A DNA stretch of 64,000 nucleotides, taken from NCBI RefSeq assembly GCF_049852125.1, contig NZ_CP187532.1, forward strand, positions 1,364,001 through 1,428,000, in the 5' to 3' direction. Position numbers and translations under genes: made by a program. Below are positions 44,276-53,709 of this stretch, in pieces. Position 1 is the stretch's first letter. Each line of letters opens with the position of its first letter. This DNA is from Senimuribacter sp049852125. Its GTDB lineage: Bacteria; Bacillota; Clostridia; Peptostreptococcales; Anaerovoracaceae. The notes below the pieces were generated by a model, which had not been told where the DNA came from, did no database searches, and saw nothing but the letters and a program-made list of their open reading frames with translations.

Positions 44276-44546
44276 TTGACAAATTTCTTTTATTTTCAAA
44301 CTTTTGTCAATGAATCGGGAGTAGATTGCAGCGCTGAATCCAATATTTTGCTTCAATGTTGACAAGATTGACAAAAAACAAGAAATCTGTCAATTTTGGC
44401 AAGGTTTTAGGGCAAAAACATTGACTAATTTGACAAAAAATCGAGAATTTGTCAATCTTGTCAATGTAAGAGCGAAAAACATGAAAAAAACGCCATTTTA
44501 ACGCGCATTTATTGACAAAAATACGAGAAAATAAGAATTTTGTCAA
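44276..44546 (+). repeat. Array D: six inverted TTGACAAA pairs with constant 27-bp offset
   Basis: Pairs (forward/reverse start) are 44276/44303, 44359/44386, 44368/44395, 44421/44448, 44430/44457 and 44512/44539. Each member matches TTGACAAA or its complement with at most one mismatch, and the offset is 27 bp in every case. Two pairs are doubled with a 9-bp shift, giving arms of 17-19 bp around 10-bp loops. It fills the gap between hemL and cbiX. Nothing else was seen in 44239-44590 apart from the cbiX ribosome binding site. Confidence 0.88.
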
Positions 44547-44600
44547 CATGCAGTGCAGCAGGCGTACTAGATAGGAAGAAAGCATAAAGGAGAACAAAAG

Positions 44601-44957
44601 ATGAAAGGTGTTTTAATTTTAGCCCACGGCAGCAGAGTACAGGCGACGAAGGATACCATCAACGCGGTAGTGGCGATGGTGCGTCAGAAAGTTACCGATC
44701 TGCCTATCGAAATCGCATACATGGAGTTTTGCGAGGAAAATATTGAGCACGGTGTGAAGGCGCTGGCGGAGCAGGGGGTTACGGAACTGAAAGTCGTGCC
44801 GTATTTCCTCTTTGAAGGCATTCATATCAGAGAAGATATTCCAAATGAAATCGGAGAAATCCTGAAGAAATATCCGCAGGTAAAGCTGGAGATGGGACAT
44901 ACCCTGGGTGTGGACGAACGCCTTGCTGATATTTTAGTAGATAGAATCAGAGGATAA
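44601..44957 (+). CDS. cbiX: Small sirohydrochlorin cobaltochelatase (CbiX-S type)
   Basis: This 118-residue single-domain chelatase has the catalytic histidine in LAHGSR and a second metal histidine in MGHTLG. Its size equals the ancestral homodimeric CbiX-S rather than the double-length CbiX-L. It inserts cobalt into sirohydrochlorin, the committed step to cobalamin. AAGGAG precedes the ATG. cbiET follows after 5 bp. Confidence 0.88.
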   Translation: MKGVLILAHGSRVQATKDTINAVVAMVRQKVTDLPIEIAYMEFCEENIEHGVKALAEQGVTELKVVPYFLFEGIHIREDIPNEIGEILKKYPQVKLEMGHTLGVDERLADILVDRIRG

Positions 44958-44962
44958 AGAAG

Positions 44963-46165
44963 ATGCAGGTAATTGTAGCGGGCGCAGGTCCAGGCGCACT
45001 TGCGTTTTATACGGAACACACCCTTGCCGCCATCCGATCCGCGGATTTGGTACTGACGGCACAGCGGCTTGCCGCGCCTCTTTCTGCTATTGCAGGAAAC
45101 GTAAAGGTGATGGGGGTGATGGATACCATTGCCTATCTCAATGAACACGCGGAGAAAGAAGAAAAGGTGTGTGTGGTGGCTTCGGGAGATACGGGTTTTT
45201 ACAGTATTGCCCGAACCATTGCGGACAGAGTCGATCCGAACATTTCGGTTTCTTTCGCGTGCGGGATTGGCAGCCTGTCTTATTTCGCGGCGAAGCTGAA
45301 AATTGGCTATGAACAGATGAAGCTTGTTAGTCTGCACGGCAGAGAGAGTTCCATTGTGCCCCATGTCTGCTACAACGAGAGCGTGTTCGCGCTGACCGGC
45401 GGCACCATAAAAGCGGCAGATGTGATACAGCAGCTGTTAAAAGCAGGGCTGACAGCGGTTCGCGTCCATGTCGGAGAGCATCTGTCCTCTACGCAGGAGC
45501 GGATTGTCAGCGGAACGCCGGTGGAACTGGAAAACATGCAGTTTGACGACCTTGCTGTAGTAGTTGTCGAGAATAAAGATTATGCAAACCGATATAAAAC
45601 CTTAAAGGACAGCGATTTTATTCGCGGAAAAAGTCCGATGACCAAGGAAGTGGTGCGGAATTTATCTCTGGCAGCGCTGGAAATAGAGCCGCAGGATATC
45701 GTATACGACATCGGCGCGGGCACCGGATCTGTGACCTGCGCAATGGCATACAGAGCGTCGGAATCAATGGTTTACGCAGTCGAAAAAAATCCCGAGGCAG
45801 TCGATCTGGTCAAGGAGAATATGGCGGCAACCGGCGCTCGCAACATCGAAATTCACTGCGCGCTGGCGCCTGATGCATTAGCAGAATTTCCGCCTGCGGA
45901 CAAAGTCTTTATCGGCGGCAGCACGGGAAATCTGCGGGAGATTATGGAAGCGGTGCTGCAGAGAAATCAGAAGGCAGTATTTGTGGTCACGGCGGTTACG
46001 CTGGAAACCATCACCCAGGCGGTGGGCGTCTTTGCTGCGCTGTCCATGGAGACAGAGACGATCTGCGCCAATATTTCCGCGGCGCAGAAATTGGGAAATT
46101 ACCATCTGATGAAGGCGGAAAACCCGGTTTATATCATCAAAGGAGCGAAACAACTTGAACACTAA
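44963..46165 (+). CDS. cbiET: Cobalt-precorrin-7 C5/C15-methyltransferase-decarboxylase fusion
   Basis: This 400-residue fusion has a CbiE tetrapyrrole methylase (IVAGAGPGALAFYT, ASGDTGFYSIAR) in residues 1 to about 205. From about 215 it has a CbiT class I SAM methylase (DIVYDIGAGTGSVTCAMA, VEKNPEAVDLV). It methylates C5 and C15 and decarboxylates the C12 side chain, like CobL. The last codons overlap cbiA. Confidence 0.93.
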   Translation: MQVIVAGAGPGALAFYTEHTLAAIRSADLVLTAQRLAAPLSAIAGNVKVMGVMDTIAYLNEHAEKEEKVCVVASGDTGFYSIARTIADRVDPNISVSFACGIGSLSYFAAKLKIGYEQMKLVSLHGRESSIVPHVCYNESVFALTGGTIKAADVIQQLLKAGLTAVRVHVGEHLSSTQERIVSGTPVELENMQFDDLAVVVVENKDYANRYKTLKDSDFIRGKSPMTKEVVRNLSLAALEIEPQDIVYDIGAGTGSVTCAMAYRASESMVYAVEKNPEAVDLVKENMAATGARNIEIHCALAPDALAEFPPADKVFIGGSTGNLREIMEAVLQRNQKAVFVVTAVTLETITQAVGVFAALSMETETICANISAAQKLGNYHLMKAENPVYIIKGAKQLEH

Positions 46166-47525
46166 GGTAAGTCGAATCATGCTGGCTGGCACAGGCAGCG
46201 GGTGCGGTAAGACGACAGTCACCTGCGCCCTCTTGAAAGCGTTGTCCATGCGGGGCGTCAAGGCTGCCAGCTTTAAATGCGGACCTGATTATATCGACCC
46301 CATGTTTCACAGCGAAATCATAGGCACTAAATCCAGAAATCTGGACTTGTTCCTGTGCGGGGAAAATACAGTAAAATATTTACTGTCAGAAAACGGAAAA
46401 GATGCGGACGTGGCGGTCATCGAGGGCGTCATGGGCATGTACGACGGACTGGGATTTGCGGACGATACCTGCTCCGCCAATCACATCTCCCGTGTTACCG
46501 AAACCCCGGAACTTCTCATTGCCGGTGTGCGGGGCAAAAGCCTGTCTCTTTTGGCAGAACTTTCCGGCTATCTACACTTCGCGGAAAATCAGGTGGCAGG
46601 TGTGATTCTCAATCATTGCTCTAAAGCCATGTATCCGGTTTATAAGGAAATGATCGAAAGCAGGCTTTCGATTAAGGTGTACGGCTTCCTGCCGCCGGTT
46701 GCCGAGGCACAGCTTTCCAGCCGTCATCTGGGACTTGTGACTGCAGCGGAAATTGACGACTTGAAAGAGAAGATGGAAGCCCTGGGCAGGGCAGCGGAAG
46801 CTTCTCTGGATATCGACGGCATTCTGCAGCTGGCGTCCTCTGCACCGGCGCTTTCCTGCGAGGAAATCCGTGTGCAGCAGATTACAGAAAAACCGGTCTC
46901 CATTGCAGTAGCCAAAGACAAGGCATTCTGCTTCTATTATGAAGATAATTTCACGTTATTGAAATGGCTGGGTGCGGAACTGATTCTTTTTTCACCACTT
47001 ACGGACAAAGCGATTCCGGCTGACGTTTGCGGACTTGTGCTGGGCGGCGGCTATCCGGAGGAGTACCTGCAGCAGCTTTCGCAGAATACCTCTATGCTGG
47101 CGTCAGTCAGAGAGGCGGCGGCAAAGGGGATGCCGGTCTATGCCGAGTGCGGCGGATTTATGTATCTGGGGAAGTCCATTGAAAAGGACGGAAGCGTCTA
47201 TACGATGGCAGGGGTTCTGGAAGGTCGTTCCCATATGACGGAAAAGCTGGTGCGGTTTGGTTATAAGAGTTTGACGGCAAATCGGGATAACCTGATGTGC
47301 CGACAAGGAGAAGCAATTCGCTGTCATGAGTTTCACTACAGCGACAGCGATTTTTCGGGCGATGGATTTACCGCCAGCAAAGGCAGCCGCAGCTGGCAGG
47401 CTGTGTGCGCCGGGGATACTGTTTTTGCAGGCTATCCTCATCTCCATCTGTGGAGCAATCTCCACTTTGCGGAAAACTTTGTAAAGAAATGTGAGGCATT
47501 TGCATGGAAATCGTCATCGTTGTAA
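46155..47525 (+). CDS. cbiA: Cobyrinate a,c-diamide synthase
   Basis: This 456-residue enzyme has the P-loop GTGSGCGKTT, the dethiobiotin-synthetase-like N-domain with CGPDYIDPMFH, and a class I glutamine amidotransferase domain with the nucleophile in YAECGGFMYLG. It amidates side chains a and c. The start is TTG inside cbiET. It overlaps cbiB by 22 bp. Confidence 0.94.
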   Translation: MNTKVSRIMLAGTGSGCGKTTVTCALLKALSMRGVKAASFKCGPDYIDPMFHSEIIGTKSRNLDLFLCGENTVKYLLSENGKDADVAVIEGVMGMYDGLGFADDTCSANHISRVTETPELLIAGVRGKSLSLLAELSGYLHFAENQVAGVILNHCSKAMYPVYKEMIESRLSIKVYGFLPPVAEAQLSSRHLGLVTAAEIDDLKEKMEALGRAAEASLDIDGILQLASSAPALSCEEIRVQQITEKPVSIAVAKDKAFCFYYEDNFTLLKWLGAELILFSPLTDKAIPADVCGLVLGGGYPEEYLQQLSQNTSMLASVREAAAKGMPVYAECGGFMYLGKSIEKDGSVYTMAGVLEGRSHMTEKLVRFGYKSLTANRDNLMCRQGEAIRCHEFHYSDSDFSGDGFTASKGSRSWQAVCAGDTVFAGYPHLHLWSNLHFAENFVKKCEAFAWKSSSL

Positions 47526-48466
47526 TCACTGGATTTTTACTGGACTGTCTCTTTGGCGATCCTCGCTGGCTGCCCCATCCTATTCGGCTGATCGGCTTTT
47601 TCATCTCCAAAGGGGAATGGGCGCTCCGAAAACTGTTTCCAAAGACCAGCGGCGGTGAAATCGCGGCAGGGGCGGTGCTGGCTGCTTTCGTTCCGCTTTT
47701 GTCCTTCGGCCTGTGTTGGCTGCTTTTGCAAGGGGCTGCCATGATTCATATCTGGCTGAAATACGCGCTGGAAGTGCTGCTGTGCTACCAGATTTTCGCG
47801 GCGAAGTCTTTGAAAGACGAAAGCATGCGGGTGTACCGCCATATTGAGGCGGAAGATCTAGAAGGGGCGCGAAAGTATCTGTCCTGGATTGTAGGCAGGG
47901 ATACGCAGCACCTGAATTTTAAGCAGATTACCAAGGCAGTGGTGGAGACCATCGCGGAAAATACGTCGGACGGCGTCATCGCGCCGATGCTGTTTATGCT
48001 CCTTGGCGGCGCGCCGCTGGGCATGCTGTACAAGGGCGTCAACACCCTGGACTCCATGGTTGGCTATAAGAATGATAAATACTTGTATTTCGGCAGAGTA
48101 TCTGCCATTTCCGATGATGTATTTAACTATATTCCCGCCCGGCTGACGGCGCTTTTCATGATACTGGCGGCGTTTTTGACAGGCTTTGACGGAAAGAACG
48201 CGTGGCGCATCTACAAGAGAGACCGGCATAACCATGCCAGTCCCAACAGCGCCCATCCGGAATCCGCGTGTGCAGGCGCGCTGCGCATTCAGCTGGCTGG
48301 AGACGCGTACTACTTTGGAAAATTATACAAGAAAAAGACCATCGGCGATGATGACCGGCAGGTTGAGGCTGCCGACATCAGACGTACGGCAAAGCTGATG
48401 TACGGCGCCTGCGTGCTGTGCCTTCTGCTCTTTGCCGGAATCAGAATTTGTTTGGAGTTATTATGA
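47504..48466 (+). CDS. cbiB: Adenosylcobinamide-phosphate synthase CbiB
   Basis: This 320-residue membrane protein with several hydrophobic segments has DCLFGDPRWLPHPIRLIG, ENTSDGVIAPM and NTLDSMVGYKNDKY. It attaches the aminopropanol (or its phosphate) arm to adenosylcobyric acid. The gene lies between cbiA and the CobD gene, which supplies that arm. The stop overlaps the cobD start. Confidence 0.94.
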   Translation: MEIVIVVITGFLLDCLFGDPRWLPHPIRLIGFFISKGEWALRKLFPKTSGGEIAAGAVLAAFVPLLSFGLCWLLLQGAAMIHIWLKYALEVLLCYQIFAAKSLKDESMRVYRHIEAEDLEGARKYLSWIVGRDTQHLNFKQITKAVVETIAENTSDGVIAPMLFMLLGGAPLGMLYKGVNTLDSMVGYKNDKYLYFGRVSAISDDVFNYIPARLTALFMILAAFLTGFDGKNAWRIYKRDRHNHASPNSAHPESACAGALRIQLAGDAYYFGKLYKKKTIGDDDRQVEAADIRRTAKLMYGACVLCLLLFAGIRICLELL

Positions 48467-49530
48467 TGAAAGAAGTACACGGCGGAAATATTTATAAGTT
48501 CGATCATCCGATCTATGATTTCTCTGCCAACCTGAATCCGCTGGGGATGCCGGAGGAGGTTAAGCAGGCGATCATCAGCCATATTGACAGCTACGAAAGC
48601 TATCCGGACCCGCAGAATCGGGAGCTGACCGATGCGCTCAGCCGGTATCACGGCGTACCTGCCAGCAGTATCTGCTGCGGCAACGGGGCGGCGGATATTA
48701 TTTTCCGCACAGCGCTGGCGCTGCGGCCTAAAAAAGCGCTTTTGGTTTCACCGACCTTTTCGGAATATCAGCAGGCGCTGGAAACCGTAGACTGTCAGGT
48801 AATCCATTCTTTGCTGACAGAAGAAAATGGGTTTCAGCCGGATGAAAAACTCCTTGCTGACATCGACGACAGCCTGGATATGATGTTTATCTGCAATCCC
48901 AACAATCCTACGGGGATTCCCGTACCGCGGACGCTGATGCTGGCAATTTGCCAGCAGTGCCAAAAATGCGACGTGCAGCTGGTCATCGACGAATGTTTTA
49001 CAGAGTTTCTCGATGCAGAAGACCAGTATTCGGTTATGGCGGATTTGCACCGTTTTGAGAACGTGATTATTTTAAAAGCATTTACCAAGATTTATGCTAT
49101 GGCGGGGCTTCGTCTGGGATACTGTGTCTGCGGTAGCGAGGAAACAGCGGAACAAATCCGGGGCAGCTTGCAGCCTTGGGCTGTATCGACCGTAGCTGCT
49201 AAAGCAGGCTGCGCGGCGCTGGAGCTGACCGGCTTTGTGGAGAAAACCAGAGCCTATATTCACGAAAACAGGACGCTTCTGATGGACGGTCTGAAAAGGC
49301 TTGGGTATGAGGTTTATCCGTCTGCCGCCAACTATATCTTTTTCAAAAGCAGCCGCGACTTGATCAAACCCCTTTTGGAATGGGATATCATGGTCAGAAG
49401 CTGCAGCAATTATGTGACATTAGACGAGCAGTATTACAGAATTGCCGTCAGGACCAGGGAGGAAAATACGTATTTTCTAAAGTGTCTTGAAAAGGTGACA
49501 GAAAGAAACGAGGGAAGAAGCGATGGCTAA
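48463..49530 (+). CDS. cobD: L-threonine-O-3-phosphate decarboxylase (CobD)
   Basis: This 355-residue fold-type I PLP enzyme has HGGNIYKF, DFSANLNPLGMPEEV, NPNNPTG and the PLP lysine in AFTKIYAMAGLRLGY. It makes (R)-1-aminopropan-2-ol phosphate. Histidinol-phosphate aminotransferases are close relatives, but position and the N-terminal motif favour CobD. GGAG lies 5 nt before ATG 48463. Confidence 0.9.
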   Translation: MMKEVHGGNIYKFDHPIYDFSANLNPLGMPEEVKQAIISHIDSYESYPDPQNRELTDALSRYHGVPASSICCGNGAADIIFRTALALRPKKALLVSPTFSEYQQALETVDCQVIHSLLTEENGFQPDEKLLADIDDSLDMMFICNPNNPTGIPVPRTLMLAICQQCQKCDVQLVIDECFTEFLDAEDQYSVMADLHRFENVIILKAFTKIYAMAGLRLGYCVCGSEETAEQIRGSLQPWAVSTVAAKAGCAALELTGFVEKTRAYIHENRTLLMDGLKRLGYEVYPSAANYIFFKSSRDLIKPLLEWDIMVRSCSNYVTLDEQYYRIAVRTREENTYFLKCLEKVTERNEGRSDG

Positions 49531-50971
49531 AACAATTATGGTGCTTGGCACCTGTTCTAACGCAGGCAAAAGCGTAGTGACGGCAGGGCTTTGCAGAATT
49601 CTGAAACAGGACGGCTACCGGGTAGCCCCTTTTAAGGCGCAGAATATGGCGCTGAATTCTTTTATTACCAAAGACGGCATGGAAATGGGTCGGGCGCAGG
49701 TGATGCAGGCGGAGGCATGCCAGATTGAACCCGACTGTCGCATGAATCCCATTCTGCTAAAGCCGACCAGCGATCAAGGCTCTCAGGTCATTATCAATGG
49801 TGAAGTGCACGGCACGCTGTCGGCGAAGGATTTTTATAAAGAGAAAGGAAAATTTCGGGAACATATCAAAGAGGCCTTTGACAGTCTTTCCGCGGATTAC
49901 GATGTCATCGTCATGGAGGGCGCGGGCAGTCCCGCCGAAATCAATTTAAAGGAAGATGATTTAGTCAACATGGGGATGGCAAAGATGGCGGACGCGCCGG
50001 TACTTCTGGTAGGTGATATCGATCGCGGCGGCGTGTTTGCGTCGCTGGCAGGCACCATGCTCCTCTTTGACGAAGCGGAAAAGCGCAGAGTGAAGGGCGT
50101 GATCATCAATAAATTCCGCGGCGATGTGAGCATTTTGGAGCCGGGACTTCGGATGCTGGAAGATATCATACATGTACCGGTGGCAGGGGTTGTGCCATAT
50201 ATGCAGCTGGATCTCGACGACGAGGACAGTCTGACGGATCGGTTCGCGAACAGGAAAGCAGAAGCCCTTGTGGATATCGCCGTGATTCGCACGCCGCGGA
50301 TTTCCAACTTCACCGACTTCAATCCTTTTGAATACATCGAGGGTGTCGGCGTACGCTATGTGGGGTCTCTGCACGAGCTGGGAAACCCGGATTTGATTGT
50401 ACTGCCTGGTACAAAGAACACCATGGCGGATCTTTTGTGGCTGCGCCAGTCGGGACTGGAAGCGGCGATTCTGAAGCATCACGCGAAAAATAAACCGATT
50501 TTCGGCATCTGCGGCGGATTTCAGATGCTGGGGCAGACCTTGTCCGATCCAAACGGCGTAGAACACGGCGGCGACATGGCAGGCATCGGTCTTTTGCCCC
50601 ACAGTACGGTATTTGAAGATGAGAAGGTCAGGACCAACGCCACCGGCGTATTATCTGCTGTAGATGGTATGTTTGCAGGACTATCGGGGAAAACTTATCA
50701 GGGTTATGAAATTCATATGGGCGTTTCCGGCGCAGACGGCAATCTGATTAACGAGGGAAATGTATACGGTACTTACATCCATGGTGTTTTTGACCGGGAA
50801 GAAATCGCAAAGACCGTTATCGAAGCGTTGCTTCGCGAAAAAGGCATGGATTTTACCGATGTGAAAGCCTTTGATGTTGACGCGTATAAACAAACGCAGT
50901 ATGATATACTTGCGAGTGGTCTCAGAGAGGCGCTGGATATGAATTTAATTTACAGTTTACTAGAAGGATAA
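49523..50971 (+). CDS. cbiP: Cobyric acid synthase
   Basis: This 482-residue amidotransferase has GTCSNAGKSVVTAGLCR, FKAQNMALNSFIT, a glutaminase domain with nucleophile GICGGFQMLG and the C-terminal IHGVFD. It amidates side chains b, d, e and g of adenosylcobyrinate diamide. It overlaps cobD by 8 bp. A 15-bp gap separates it from the adenosyltransferase gene. Confidence 0.95.
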   Translation: MAKTIMVLGTCSNAGKSVVTAGLCRILKQDGYRVAPFKAQNMALNSFITKDGMEMGRAQVMQAEACQIEPDCRMNPILLKPTSDQGSQVIINGEVHGTLSAKDFYKEKGKFREHIKEAFDSLSADYDVIVMEGAGSPAEINLKEDDLVNMGMAKMADAPVLLVGDIDRGGVFASLAGTMLLFDEAEKRRVKGVIINKFRGDVSILEPGLRMLEDIIHVPVAGVVPYMQLDLDDEDSLTDRFANRKAEALVDIAVIRTPRISNFTDFNPFEYIEGVGVRYVGSLHELGNPDLIVLPGTKNTMADLLWLRQSGLEAAILKHHAKNKPIFGICGGFQMLGQTLSDPNGVEHGGDMAGIGLLPHSTVFEDEKVRTNATGVLSAVDGMFAGLSGKTYQGYEIHMGVSGADGNLINEGNVYGTYIHGVFDREEIAKTVIEALLREKGMDFTDVKAFDVDAYKQTQYDILASGLREALDMNLIYSLLEG

Positions 50972-50986
50972 ATCGGGAGGAGAAAG

Positions 50987-51523
50987 ATGAAAAAGAACGA
51001 TTTAGGATTGGTACACATCTACTGCGGCGAGGGCAAAGGAAAGACGACCTGTTCCGTGGGTCTGACGGTCAGAGCCAGTGGCTACGGACTGCATGTTTTA
51101 TTTATGCAGTTTTTAAAGTCTGGGGACAGCAGCGAGCTGAAAGTGCTTCGCAGTCTGCCGGGCGTGGAAGTTTTGGGCACGAAACCGATCAAAAAGTTTT
51201 CTTTCCAGATGACAGAAGAAGAAAAAGAAGAAACCAGACGGGTCAACGCCGAGCAGTTTGCGGATATGGTCAAAATGCTGGAACATGACCACTATGATAT
51301 GCTGGTGCTAGACGAAACCCTGGGCGCCATCGAAGCGGGACTTTTAGAGGAGCAGGTTATCGTGGATTTCCTGAAAAACCGTCCGGCGCAGCTTGAAGTG
51401 GTGCTGACCGGCAGATATCCAAGCGAGCAGCTTGAGGAATTGGCGGACTATGTATCCAGAATCGACAAGGTAAAGCATCCGTATGACAAAGGAATTCCGG
51501 CAAGGGCAGGTATCGAAGCGTAA
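50987..51523 (+). CDS. btuR: Cob(I)yrinic acid a,c-diamide adenosyltransferase (CobA/BtuR type)
   Basis: This 178-residue P-loop enzyme has YCGEGKGKTTCSVGLTVRA near the N-terminus, LVLDETLGAI and LTGRYPSEQL. It transfers the adenosyl group from ATP to cob(I)yrinate diamide. GGAGGAG precedes the ATG. Its stop overlaps the cbiC start. Confidence 0.94.
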   Translation: MKKNDLGLVHIYCGEGKGKTTCSVGLTVRASGYGLHVLFMQFLKSGDSSELKVLRSLPGVEVLGTKPIKKFSFQMTEEEKEETRRVNAEQFADMVKMLEHDHYDMLVLDETLGAIEAGLLEEQVIVDFLKNRPAQLEVVLTGRYPSEQLEELADYVSRIDKVKHPYDKGIPARAGIEA

Positions 51524-52149
51524 TGAAAATCGAAAACATCAAACCAGATCAGATCGAAGCAAAGAGTTTTGAAATTATTGGAGAAATCTTAGGCGATAAA
51601 AAGCTGGATCCGCGGTATGAGGCGGTAATCAAACGCTGTATTCACACATCTGCGGATTTTGAATATGCAGACAGCTTATATTTTACCGAAGGCATTATTG
51701 AGCAGGTGCAGGCGGCAATTAAGGCGGGGGCATACATCGTCACCGACACGAAAATGGCGCAGGCAGGTATCAATAAGAAGCGGATTGAAGCATATGGCGG
51801 ACAGGTGCTCTGCTTCATCGGGGATGAAGACGTAGCAAAGGAAGCCAGGGAGCGGGGCGTCACACGATCCCTTGTGAGCATGGAGAAAGCGGCAAAGCTG
51901 GATCGCCCTGTGATCTTTGCTATCGGTAACGCGCCGACGGCGCTGCTTTCCATCTATGACTTAGTCAAAGCGGGAAAGCTTTCTCCCGCTGCAGTCATCG
52001 GCGTGCCGGTGGGCTTTGTCAATGTGGTAGAGTCCAAGGAAAAAATCATCGAGCTTGGCGTGCCTGCCATTGTAGCAAGAGGCAGAAAAGGCGGCAGCAA
52101 TATTGCTGCGGCGATCGTCAACGCCATCCAATATAAAATTCAGGAATAA
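51523..52149 (+). CDS. cbiC: Cobalt-precorrin-8 methylmutase
   Basis: This 208-residue protein has IEAKSFEIIGEILGDKKLDP, the catalytic histidine region VIKRCIHTSADFEYAD, and PVGFVNVVESKE. It moves the C11 methyl group to C12 to give cobyrinate. It is the last gene of the corrinoid operon. cobU, cobS and cobT for the lower-ligand steps, and a cobalt transporter, are not in the window. Confidence 0.95.
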   Translation: MKIENIKPDQIEAKSFEIIGEILGDKKLDPRYEAVIKRCIHTSADFEYADSLYFTEGIIEQVQAAIKAGAYIVTDTKMAQAGINKKRIEAYGGQVLCFIGDEDVAKEARERGVTRSLVSMEKAAKLDRPVIFAIGNAPTALLSIYDLVKAGKLSPAAVIGVPVGFVNVVESKEKIIELGVPAIVARGRKGGSNIAAAIVNAIQYKIQE

Positions 52150-52152
52150 GAT

Positions 52153-52181
52153 GCATATATCAGTTTCTGTCTTCATACTAT
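52153..52181 (+). promoter_or_regulatory. Sigma-E-like sporulation promoter of spoIVA
   Basis: GCATATA (52153-52159) and CATACTAT (52174-52181) are separated by 14 bp. The pair fits the mother-cell sigma-E consensus (a -35 with ATA and a CATACANT-like -10). It starts a few bases after the cbiC stop. Confidence 0.7.
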
Positions 52182-52215
52182 TTTCATAGAGTTATGTGAG
52201 AAAGAGGACGAAGGT

Positions 52216-53697
52216 ATGACGGATGGAAATATTTATAAGTATATCGCTGAAAGGACAGGCGGAGAGATTCATGCTGGCATTGTAGGTCCTGTCAGAACAG
52301 GCAAATCTACGTTTATCAAGCGATTCATGGAATTATTTGTAGTTCCGGGCATTGAAAATACCTATGTGAGAAGCCGGGTCGTCGACCTGCTGCCTCAAAG
52401 TGGCGATGGCAGAACCATTACCACCACGGAACCCAAATTCATTCCTGAGGAAGCAGTAAAGATCAAAGTAGGAAGCGCTTCTATGGCGATTCGGCTGGTA
52501 GATTGCGTGGGCTATTTGGTGCCAGGTGTGTTGGGTCATCAGGAGGAAGGAAAAAGCCGCATGGTGAAGACACCATGGAGTGCAGAACCAATTCCTTTTG
52601 AGGAGGCTGCTGAGGTAGGAACAGAAAAGGTGATCACCGATCACTCTACGGTAGGAATTCTTGTTACTTGCGATGGAAGCTTTGGAGAACTGCCCAGAGA
52701 GAGTTACATAAAGGCTGAGGAAAAGACGGCAGCGCAGCTGAGAGCCTTGGGAAAGCCTTTCGTTATCGTATTGAACAGTAGTCAGCCTGCTTCACCAAAG
52801 AACCGGCAATTGGCCGCATCTATGGAAGAAAAGTATGGTGTTCCTGTCATCTCAGCAGATTGCGCCCGAATGGATGCTGATATTCCGGCAAAGATATTTG
52901 ACGCATTGCTGCGTGAATTTCCGGTTAGCGAGATTTTTATCGACTTGCCGGACTATATGGACGCTTTGCCGCCAGATCACGGGATTAAAGCGGGATTGGT
53001 GGAAGCCGTTCGAGGATGGATGGAAACTGTAGACACAGTGAGCAGCGCCAGTGAATCTGTTCAGATGCTGTCCGCTTGCCCTTATGTAAAACAGGCGAAG
53101 GTTGCCAGCTGTGAGATGGCAACGGGCAGACTGTATGTAGACGTACAGCTTCAGGATGGTCTGTATTATGAAATCATCGGGGAACTGCTTCATCATTCGG
53201 TTTCTGGAGATCGTGAACTGTTCCTGCTGTTAAAAGATTATGCCCGTGCGAAGGAATCTTACGACGATATGGAAGCAGCTCTTATGAATGTTGGACGCAC
53301 CGGTTACGGGATTGTTCATCCAAAGCTGTCGCAGATGAATCTAGGTCAGCCAGAGGTTTTTCATCAGGGAAACAAATATGGAGTGCGGCTCGTAGCTTCA
53401 GCGCCGTGTTTGCACATGATCCGTACAGATATTACGACAGAAATATCTCCGATCGTAGGCAGTGAACAACAGTCTGCAGACTTGGCAAAATATCTGATGG
53501 AGAAGTTTCAGGCTTCGGGAGAGGAAGAAGATATCTGGGAGACGAATCTTTTCGGAAAATCTCTTCAAGAACTGGTAGTAGAGCAAATGGATGGCAAATT
53601 GACGGCTATGCCTGCTGCACTGCAGGAAAAGGTGCAGCGCTCTTTACAAAAAATCAGTAATGAAGGTAAGGATTATTTTATCTGTATCATATTATAA
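52216..53697 (+). CDS. spoIVA: Stage IV sporulation protein A (spore coat ATPase)
   Basis: This 493-residue protein has the SpoIVA start (IYKYIAERTGGEIHAGIVGP), a TRAFAC-like P-loop GPVRTGKST at 24-32, RTITTTEPKFIPEEAV and the hydrophobic C-terminus needed for anchoring. SpoIVA polymerises on the forespore surface and is the base of the coat. Full length and intact, so the organism probably forms endospores. AGGACGAAGG lies before the ATG. It ends at a terminator. Confidence 0.96.
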   Translation: MTDGNIYKYIAERTGGEIHAGIVGPVRTGKSTFIKRFMELFVVPGIENTYVRSRVVDLLPQSGDGRTITTTEPKFIPEEAVKIKVGSASMAIRLVDCVGYLVPGVLGHQEEGKSRMVKTPWSAEPIPFEEAAEVGTEKVITDHSTVGILVTCDGSFGELPRESYIKAEEKTAAQLRALGKPFVIVLNSSQPASPKNRQLAASMEEKYGVPVISADCARMDADIPAKIFDALLREFPVSEIFIDLPDYMDALPPDHGIKAGLVEAVRGWMETVDTVSSASESVQMLSACPYVKQAKVASCEMATGRLYVDVQLQDGLYYEIIGELLHHSVSGDRELFLLLKDYARAKESYDDMEAALMNVGRTGYGIVHPKLSQMNLGQPEVFHQGNKYGVRLVASAPCLHMIRTDITTEISPIVGSEQQSADLAKYLMEKFQASGEEEDIWETNLFGKSLQELVVEQMDGKLTAMPAALQEKVQRSLQKISNEGKDYFICIIL

Positions 53698-53709
53698 AAT
53701 GGTAATTAT

